A stretch of 64,000 bases of DNA from Verticillium longisporum (Eukaryota > Ascomycota > Sordariomycetes > Glomerellales > Plectosphaerellaceae), in NCBI GenBank assembly GCA_019188255.1, contig JAETXT010000001.1, positions 1,922,001 to 1,986,000 of the forward strand, given 5' to 3'. Each line of letters begins with the position of its first letter. The stretch's first letter is position 1. Below the pieces are notes generated by a model. The model did not search any database. It was not told the DNA's origin and saw only the letters and a list, made by a program, of their open reading frames with translations. Shown piece after piece: positions 55,607-64,000 of the stretch. The position numbers were made by a program, and so were the translations under genes.

Positions 55607-58600
55607 TTGTCATTGGGTGCTGCATGGATATCGACCGCAGGCTGATATTCGAGAGAGGCAACAAGACTTTCTCTTCCAGTCGGTAGAGTGATGGCCACGT
55701 TTGGCGTGGTCTTGCTCGAGGACGAAGGTCATGCTCGAAGATTAGGGTCATGCTCGAGGATCGAGGTCGTGCTCAAGGATTGAGGTCATGCTCGAGGATT
55801 GAGGACCAGGCCCAGGAAATGCAAAGGAAGAAGCAAGTGGGGTTGCTGGTGTCGTGGCAGAAGGCCTTTCTGTTGTGTGTTTGTGCCTTCCGTCTCCTTG
55901 CTCCTGGATCACAACTCTACGAGATGAGCATTGTTTGACGGCGAGTCAGGTGACTTACCGCCAGCGGTCGAGGGGAATACCAGGGCAGAGAAAATAGTCG
56001 TCCTCGTCAGGAACAGTGTCAGGTGGAGGCTAGTGAATCGGTGGGTCCAGAGGCCCCCGCTCGGAGCCCTGTTGGGCATGTACATGGTACGTGGCAGCAG
56101 GGACTGTATATCGGAGGGTAAGTAAGTTTAGGTAGGCAACTATAAGGTGAGGCAGGTAGAGGTTATAGCAGGTTATAGCAGGAACGTCTAATCCAGGTGT
56201 ATACGAAGCATGTCTGAAGGGGAAAGAACAACCCGGCGTGCGTCGGCAAGGCGATATCTCGGAATGGAGCGCGCGACATTTCGGAAGGAAGAAAGAGTAC
56301 ATGGTACTGTACATGGTACTGTAAAGGTAGGTAGGTAGGTTACTTGTGCGGGCCACGCACCTGCCATGTTTACATGTACAGACAGGAAAGAGGTTGAACA
56401 GTGTGGGTTTCCATCGCTCTTGCTGTCTACCATGTACATCAGACAGACACCATGTCTGCATTGCGTCTGCGCCGGCCTTTGCATCTCCCGCCTGCACCTT
56501 TACCGCATCTCTTCACATCACCATGAATTCAGCCGAGTCCAGCCCTTTGATATTGGCAGCCCTGTCCCGTCACTTGCCCTTCTGTTCACCGCAAGCTGCA
56601 ACAGCAAAACAGCAAACAGCACACGGCACACTGCACACAGCACACCTAGCAACACCTTGCCGATCCAGACCTCCAACCTGCTCAAGGCCCAGCATCGTGA
56701 CCAGAACTCGTTGGAGCGAGCGCCCCCTCCCGCCCCCTGGCTGATCCCAGCACCTTGCAGCACATGCATTCCTCATTCTTCAGAGGCCAGCTCAACTGGG
56801 AGTTGCCCGCGTAGGGCCCCGCGCCTCTACGATGCCTGCATATGCAAACTTGCCCGCCATCCATCACCTTTCCCGGTCTGCCCTCGCAGCCTGGCCTGAT
56901 AGCCCAGTGAGTTTGTGCGAGGAATCCTGACTGGCCAACGACGGAGCTCCAGGACAGGCGGGGTGGGGATGGTCCACCCCCTCCCCGTCATCCACGACGA
57001 CAATGCTTCAAATATTTGGTCTCCACCGGCGTCCGAATCCGACATGGATATCTCTCCACGGCGACCCGACTGCGGCCATGGCCATGCCCGCTGGCAGACA
57101 TTTTTCGCCGTTTGGCCTTGACGTCTCGTCCCTGCCGCATTCCCCTCCTCCCCCAAGTCTGCAACCAGAGAGCGAAAGCACGATAGTTCCACTGGACGAG
57201 ATCACTCGGCTTGTACGGATAACGGCCGCAGAACTGCAAGGTATCCGCCCAGATGGCAGTGGCCCCGCAAACACGCCAGTGCGCACAGGCTCCAAAGACC
57301 GCCCGTCTGAGGTACATGTGCCGGTCCCTCGAACGTTACGGGTCTTGCGGGTGTGCCAGGCGATCAGAGCTTTCCAGGCACAAATCCCGATCCAGCAGAA
57401 TCCATCCAACGCCCGCTTGACCTCCCTGCCTCTGGCCACCTTGCCCTGCCACCTAGGCAGACCAGGCCGGTTCCCCAGCAGCCCCAGCCATCCATCGCCT
57501 CCTGTCAAACTCTCAGACCCTCTCTTCGCGCCCACATCGCTGCCGCACTGCAAGTACCAAGTATTCGTACGGAGAGGCTGTTCCTGTTCTTTCCATACCT
57601 ACTTCCAGGGGGCTTCCGGTTCCGCGAAGTCTTCTTGCACAATCTTGCACCTCTGTACTGGATGCACACCCGCATAACACCCCTTCATCCGCACTTGGCA
57701 GTTGACTCTTCGTGTCGCGCAGGCGGCCGGACTCATCATGGCTAGCTCCTGGTCGATGTCCCGTCCGCGCCCCAGCTCGAGCCGCCTTCGCCCTACATGT
57801 ACACACAGCCTGCCCGAGTCCTCTACTGTACCTGTCGTGCCTCTCTCTCAAGGTATCCATCTGCATCTGAATGAGCACACATCGCCTGTGGGGAACGGCA
57901 AATACTGTTTCAATCACGACAGACGACGATCGAAACATCCCAATTTCGGATGCACTAGTATCAACGCTTATTCTAATGTCAGCCGATCCGTGTCCGCTGA
58001 CACCAGGACCATCCTTCCTACTTAAGCTGCCCAGTCCGCAATGCCAACATCAGGCGCCCTCGACAATACCTTGCTCGCCGCCATGCATCATTTGCGGATT
58101 CGAGGCCGAAATTATCCCTTCAGCATCCATGACCACACAAAATGCTCTAGCGGGCTATATCTGCAGGTCGTTATAGCCTAGCAGCCAGGAGAGCCACCCC
58201 CTGGCGAAGTGGGTCCCCTCGATACCATCATCGTTCTGTGGATCGCCCTGCAGCGACTGACGCCCATGTATCTCTGATCTCTTTCACATAAGCCTGCTCA
58301 AGATTTATGCAGGCGAAGTCGGGGGGCCAGCTTGAGTAGCTTTCTTCGTCCCTCGAACAAAGGCGAACTAGACCAAGAATGAGACTACGGGTGGAGTGTC
58401 GGTGGATTCCAAAGAGGAATCGCTGTATCACTGACCTTCCCTTTGACAGCCGTCGTTTGTTCCTCGCAGCAGCGCTGTTTCTGTTGGCAACCATGCAATT
58501 CAAAACAACCTACACTTTCAAGCCCCAGTCTTCGTAGGAAGAGGATGCAACCCGAAACAAAATGTACCACAGCGCCTCAATGTTTCCTCGGCTGCGAACC

Positions 58601-61600
58601 GCTGTTGCCGAGGAGGCCCGCCCCCCTGGCATATTGAAGAGCATTTCTCCGGGTCCTGAACAGCATTCTGTATTCGTTGACCGCCCAGCTTTCATCTAGG
58701 TACCTGCTCCGGCACGGCAGACTCCTTTTGGACGCCGATCTCCGCTTCTATCGATGACAAGCGCCTTATTGAGAATTTGAACCCTGTTGCTCCTTCCCTA
58801 AAAACCATGTCTTGTCCACCTCATGTCAAGAAGGGCAATCATGAGTACAGGGCTTGTCGTCAATGCATCACGTCCTCTGGGGATTGAACACCAGGTTCCT
58901 GGCAGCCCCCCCTTGAACGGGCCCCACCTCCAGGTTCGTGCTGGAATTACGGGTGGTGATCTTAGCTTGTTTCCCTTGCACGCGAATGGACTGATGGGCG
59001 ACTTGTCAGAGTTGACTCAGCCATCGCGCGTCCGAGGACATGGCGTTGATCAACGACGTGAGCGGACCCAGAGGTCCAAGCGGCTGCGAGCTTGGTTCAT
59101 GGACACTGTCGCGCTCAGGGCGGGCGCAAGCTGCTGACAGTTTGCATGTCGTGAAAAAAACAATTGAGAGACGCGACCGTAAGTACATGTAGAAAAACAA
59201 TATGCCAATGCTAATCTGACTCTTTCAGCGAGATCGGCAAGCGGCTGTGGGTCAGCACACCCCATGGATTCAATTGCGGACCAAGGGAACATGCATCACT
59301 GGCCTTTAAGAGGCTGGTCTGATGAGATCGTGGTTTCCATGCCTGGCAGGCTACCTCGTCATCCCACGCTGCTACCTACCAACACGTGCCTTATGTCTTG
59401 ACCATCGCGATGGTAGGACAGATCGTCATGATCCCTGTAGCCCAGTTTTCCTGCCAAATGGTAGACTCGGCCGAACCATCACAAGACACAAGGTTGCGAT
59501 TGCCTAAATATCTCGGCAACCGGAGATCACGTCGTCAGAATCGCCTTACAATGCGCAATGTTGTCCAAGTTCAGAAGCAGGACCCGAGTCATTTCCATAC
59601 CAGGTAATTGTCCGTTGCCAAAGCTGCAATAGTCAGGCGGTCGCCCGGGGCCCGCATGACGATCTACTTCGGAGGTTTCTGATAGGGCTTCCACTGCGAG
59701 ATGAAGGTATGGCTGGCATTGCTTTGGCGCAAGCGATAGCGCATGTTGCAACTGGCCTCGACAGTTGCTGTCAAAATTCACGCATCGATATTGGCCATGA
59801 CTGAGCCATGCCAATCTTTCTCGGTCCTCCCCATTTGGAAGTCAACAACCAAACGCCTTCCTTTCTGATGCTGCGCAAAGACTCTTCTAGATTTAGGCGT
59901 GACCGGGGGTGGGCTGTTCGGCTATGCCAGTCACTTTCGCAGAGGCGGCGGCCAAGCATGTTCACATAACTAATGTGCCGCTGTTTGACAGTTTAGCCTG
60001 AAAATATCAATTATATGAGATCTCACCCGTCCAGATTCGCCAGGCCTCAGCGAAACCTGCCAGACTTTGGGCTTCTACCTGCAGACATCAAGCCCCAAGC
60101 GCGGCTGCTGCTCGGCCGAGGCGTTACAGGGAGAACCGTTCCCCAAGCTGCTAATGTTCCAGGCCTTCACTCCTTGTTTGGTTCTCTGGGCTGCTGTCTG
60201 TGTGCGGCAGCCCGCCAAAATGGGATGGCCTCCGTAATGGCTGCACACCTTAATTCGTTCGACCTGTCGACCAGCCACACACAGGATGCATTGTTGGGCT
60301 GCCAAACTTTGGTACACTAGCAACTAGCTCACCCCTTTCAGAGTTCAGGCCCGGTGGGCTTTTGATTCCTCCAACGCGCCTAATTCCAAGGTCTCGATAC
60401 CCCTGGTTGGCTCAATCAAATGCTGTTGTGGACCTGGTTGTTTCAAGGCTATAGGTGCTGTGTTAAGTCCACGGCAAATGCTCTGAGGCTGGTTGGCAGG
60501 CGGACCGTACCCAAACTTCCTCGGTGAAGAATCAAGAACGGTGACGTCTCCCACTTCCCATGGTGATAGAGCTAAGCGTCTGATGAATTGTGCAGAATGA
60601 AACGACTTTAGTGATCGAGTTGCATCATAAGATGGCCCAGAGCCAGCCCAGACGAGCCTTTTGGCATTCTGAGGACCACATCGGGAGAGCGACAGCAAGA
60701 CGTGGTTCATGGCATCTTGCCTCACCTCCTGGAAGTACTTCTGTCCTCCCAAGGCTGAAGTCCGCCGCACATGGGCGCATCCAAGCTTTCCTGTTTCGTT
60801 CTCTCGTTCTCTTCATCTCCTAGGCTAGTGGGTTATACGGCGATGTGCCTGTAAGCCCATGTATGCAAGTCACTGCTCAAGGAAAGGAAGTCTGGTGGCT
60901 GGCTCGTCATCGCGGTAGCTCGCAACCTCGATGCATGCTAGTGTATACTATGTACACCAGTTGTGCATGCAACCTGATCGAGAGCTGCGCGCGGCAAAGG
61001 CGACTCGGTGCACAGAGCGTAGACTGCCCTTGCATCACAGATCAGCCTTGGCAGAAAGGAGGATCTTCGTCTCAGGTCGCTCTCCGTTGCTCACAAAGAT
61101 CCATAACCTCAGGTCGACGGTGTACCCGTCCGAAGGCGAAGCTTTTGGAATGCTACGCTTGACTGTCGGGCAGACAGGCCGTACGTACCCCCTCTGATAG
61201 CAAGCTCGTTATTATGATGGTGCAGATGCTAGGCTGGCGTGTCTTCAAATGTGGGCATTAGACGGTGTCGGTATGGAAGTGAATTTTTGCTGGGGGCTTT
61301 GCAGGGCCTGGCTGCCTTCCTTGTTATGGTTCTCCCAATCACGCCTCGTGGCCTTTTGTCTCACTGACACATGGCTCAGTGGTCCTGGGCTCGGTAGTTT
61401 AGCCGTATCATGTCTTGGTTTGGGCAGACGACAAGACAGCCTTGGGGATCGCTTCATGACGAATGTACGGCGAGAGAGGCCCAAGGAACGGCACTGCTCT
61501 TCGGCTCAACGCCCCAATCCCTCTCAACAACGTCGGAAAATTACCATCGATAAGCGACGATGGAAGGGAAACAGCGGCGTTTCCATGTCCAGAGCCATAC

Positions 61601-63325
61601 CGGCCGCACACTCGTTGGTATTTTGCCCTGAATGCGAGCGGGCCGGGGGGCATCACAGTTTGCAGAGATGCGACTGGCGGCTCAGCACCCAGTTGTCGTC
61701 TCCTGCATGCCATGTCATATCACCAAGCAGTGGCCCAACTGCCGCATACGAGAGGGACCTGCCCCCGCCCCAGAAGAAAGAGTGCTGCGTGCGTCTAAAG
61801 TACTGTATGTACTTGGTACAGCAGGGCTCAGATTCAAGGTGATCTTACTGTAGCCAGACGGCGACTACTTCCGCGACTCCTTCCGCGGCCGACGAAGGCA
61901 GGGTCAGGCCCGCAAACTCTATGCCCTGATCCCAGACGACGGCGGCTCCCTTTTCCTGGCCCTACGTGAGGCCATCTCCCCCAAGGGCAGAGTTGCATCG
62001 AATCTGGGGATTTTCTCCGACCGGCACCATGCCTCTGTAAGTGGAGTGTCCAAGCTTGTCCTGAGTTCGTCGCCAACTTACGGGAGGGGACGTTTTGGGG
62101 TTGGCCACCCATCATCAGTGTCGTTCGCGAATCGCCATGCTACTGTACTGCACAGTGTGGTGCAGTGCTGTTCCTGGGAGGTGGCGAGTCTCCTACGAGG
62201 TTTTGTTCGGGGTCCTCCTGGCTCCTCTGGACGCTTCCAAGGCGCGAGTATCTTCAAGAGGAAGGTCGTGAAAAACCTGGTGCGCATCACGATGGTTCGA
62301 GCAGGGATATCCCTTCCCGTGTTTCTGATGCTCGTTTTATGGTCATCGATACCTCACCAATGTTTCTACCTCGACTCTGCAGAATATGTGGACAGCCTTG
62401 GACTCTAATCTTCCGGTACTTGTCGCCGCGGAACGAAAACGGGTTGCGAACTCCAGGACTCCCCCCCCCCCATACGCAAGGACTCATCCCTGCCTCAACA
62501 CACGGCACAACACACGGCCCAACATATTTGATTACCGTCTCGTTCGCGACCCTGGATGGCTGATTGCCCGGAGTACGGAGCCGAGCCAGAGGAACGCACG
62601 TCCGTGGTTCTGTTGACCCAAGGGAAGGTTCGGTGCGGTACAGCCTGCATCCGCTTTCTGCAAGCAGCTCGTTCTGACCATCATCTCTCTTTCGATACGG
62701 ACACCTGGCCTGAAGCTATCGGGAGAGAAAGGCCCAGCTACGCCTATTGCGGATGCCGTCAAGATTCTCCTGGTCCTGTTGCGTCCAAGAATCGATTGGG
62801 GCGGCTGGTCTCGACCTGCGGTAGCTGCCACGCTGATTCGTAGGATGAAGGAGGGTATCATCGAACGGGCGGCGAGCCTCCACCACCATCGAATCAAGCC
62901 TGCCCTTGCCCCCTCCCCCTCCACAGGCCGCTCAGGGTTGTGCCATTCGGGAGGCCCACCGGCAGCCAGTCATTGCTTGCGCCCCTGCGCAGGCGGGGTG
63001 CGAGAGCCACGGCTGCTACCCATCAGGTACGTAGGGAGTGCGCATGTGCTCGAGACAGGACGGACTTGGGAATCACACCGGTCATGCGCAGAATGGAGCG
63101 TTCCCGGATCACAGAATCGTACGAGGACACACCACAGAAACACGCATTCAGGGGGGGAGGGGCGAGGGTCGAGGGGGAGACGTGGAAGGGGTGGAGAGCG
63201 GGAATTGAGCCTGTTTTCTTTCGAGTGCCGCCCTCGGTTCACCTGCGACCATCCCCGTGTTCCGGTTTGCGTAAGGGTCGGTCAGTCAGTGGTGGTGCGC
63301 ATATCTACTATGTAGGTGGCCAAGG

Positions 63326-64000
63326 TCATTGAGCCATGGCGAACAGCACAAGGTCGTCGGCTTCCCCGTCACTGTCGTCCTCGACGTCGGCCAGGGCCAT
63401 CTGGACAAAGTTCCTGACCCAGGCCGCGTCCTGTGGATTCATCTCGTCGGCCCCATCTCCGTGTCTGACGGGGATGCGGCGAGGCATGTTTCCTCCCGCG
63501 CGTTCTTGGGCCCCGTTCGGTCGAGGACCAGCGCGCACACCGGCGCCTCTGTTGTTGCCACGTCCAGGTCCATGCCCATTTCCACGCCCCCGCGAGCGTG
63601 GTTCGCGCCGTGATGGCCGCCTCGACCGCGGCCTGGCGGCGGCGGCGGCGCCTGAGGTGCAGGAGGAGGCACGGCGATGCGTGGTTGGGGGTCTCCGCCG
63701 ATGCGCAGGACAAGAGGGCCCTCGCGCGCCACGGCGCCGGGGACGTTGTCTCGTGGGGCCTGGTCATTGGCCTCCCGCCCATCGTCACTGTCGCTGTCGC
63801 TCTCGTCGTGGCCGGCTGGGTCGTCGTCGAGGACTGGCGGGACGTCGACGTCGTCTGGCAGAACAGCAGGAGGCGGTTGCACGGCAGCCTGGTCACCACC
63901 GGCGCCGCCTGCAAAGCCGTAGCCGACGTCGTCTCCGTCACCCTCCTCGAGTTCCCACAGGCGCATGTAGCACGAGGTGCGCTTCCCGCCCGGCTGCTCA
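63326..64000 (-). CDS. 3' part of an unidentified acidic / Arg-Gly-rich protein (runs off the window)
   Basis: Minus-strand coding region entering from beyond 64000, so the true start is not visible. The retained part reads EQPGGKRTSCYMRLWELEEG, then acidic stretches (VLPDDVDVPPVLDDD, HDESDSDSDDGRE), a Pro run and an Arg-Gly tract. At a C5 run (63587-63591) one base appears to be missing. After it, the frame continues as RGNGHGPGRGNNRGAGVRAG, NMPRRIPVRHGDGADE, MNPQDAAWVRNFVQMALAD and an acidic end, DLVLFAMAQ. The RLWEL motif could be the last strand of a WD40 propeller, but that is weak. Function not recognised. Confidence 0.6.

Larger units (their letters stand above)
53111..63325. other. 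10.2-kb gene-free block upstream of the NDT80/PhoG gene
   Basis: No supportable coding region, tRNA or transposon. Seen: a G28 run (53438-53465), an (AG)n run (55581-55606), GAGGTCATGCTC-type repeats near 55720-55800 and many GTACATG/CATGTAC motifs. The first few kilobases may be a long promoter and leader of the transcription factor gene, which is common for fungal regulators. Confidence 0.5.

Noticed and set aside
61249..61842. 197-codon open frame on the plus strand
   Set aside because: No domain, no consistent codon pattern and no neighbouring exons. Typical chance frame in gene-free DNA.

Overview
The window looks like nuclear DNA of a filamentous ascomycete (Pezizomycotina, most likely Sordariomycetes). 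The DNA is GC-rich. Genes carry short introns, mostly 50-100 bp, with CTRAY branch sites just before the acceptor. The gene set includes fungal or Sordariomycete-type proteins: a HAM-2/Far11 STRIPAK subunit, an NDT80/PhoG factor of the VIB-1/XprG type, a Dsc-type RING ligase and a secreted WSC-domain peroxidase. A single dispersed 5S rRNA gene of the Neurospora type is present. I assign no species.

Layout. 0.8-9.7 kb: class II eIF4E (+), EF-hand protein (-), nine-exon glyoxalase II (-), a 282-bp inverted-repeat element, LAS1 (-) and a fungal-specific hypothetical gene (-). 9.7-20 kb: about 10 kb with no supportable gene. 20-25.3 kb: PfkB/ketohexokinase-like sugar kinase (-) and a 1,025-residue secreted peroxidase with four WSC domains (-). 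25.3-28.5 kb: non-coding with repeats. 28.5-43.1 kb: the densest part, with a MARVEL protein (+), HAM-2 (-), NAD kinase (+), 5S rRNA (+), Dsc/Tul1-type RING ligase (-), HSBP1 (+), ERp38-type PDI (-) and ribosomal protein S29 (+). 43.9-48.6 kb: mitochondrial EF-Tu (-) and a DUF2011-like protein (-). 51-53.1 kb: the NDT80/PhoG factor (-). 53.1-63.3 kb: another 10 kb without a supportable gene. At the right edge the 3' part of an unidentified acidic protein (-) runs off the window.

How the genes relate. These are mostly housekeeping genes with no sign of an operon-like or biosynthetic cluster. Several pairs are divergent and share promoters: HAM-2/NAD kinase, RING ligase/HSBP1, PDI/RPS29. Three neighbours act in protein folding or ER-Golgi quality control. 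RPS29 and mitochondrial EF-Tu each carry a TCACGTGA palindrome about 270 bp before the start codon.

Reading-frame quality. Five genes show 1-2 bp frame shifts, mostly in homopolymers or short repeats, and HAM-2 also has an in-frame stop. Indel errors in the assembly are the simplest explanation, but HAM-2, with three lesions, deserves a direct check. I found no clear evidence of a wholly new system. The best leads are the small inverted-repeat element, the HAM-2 lesions, the paired promoter motif and the GTACATG-rich gene-free blocks.
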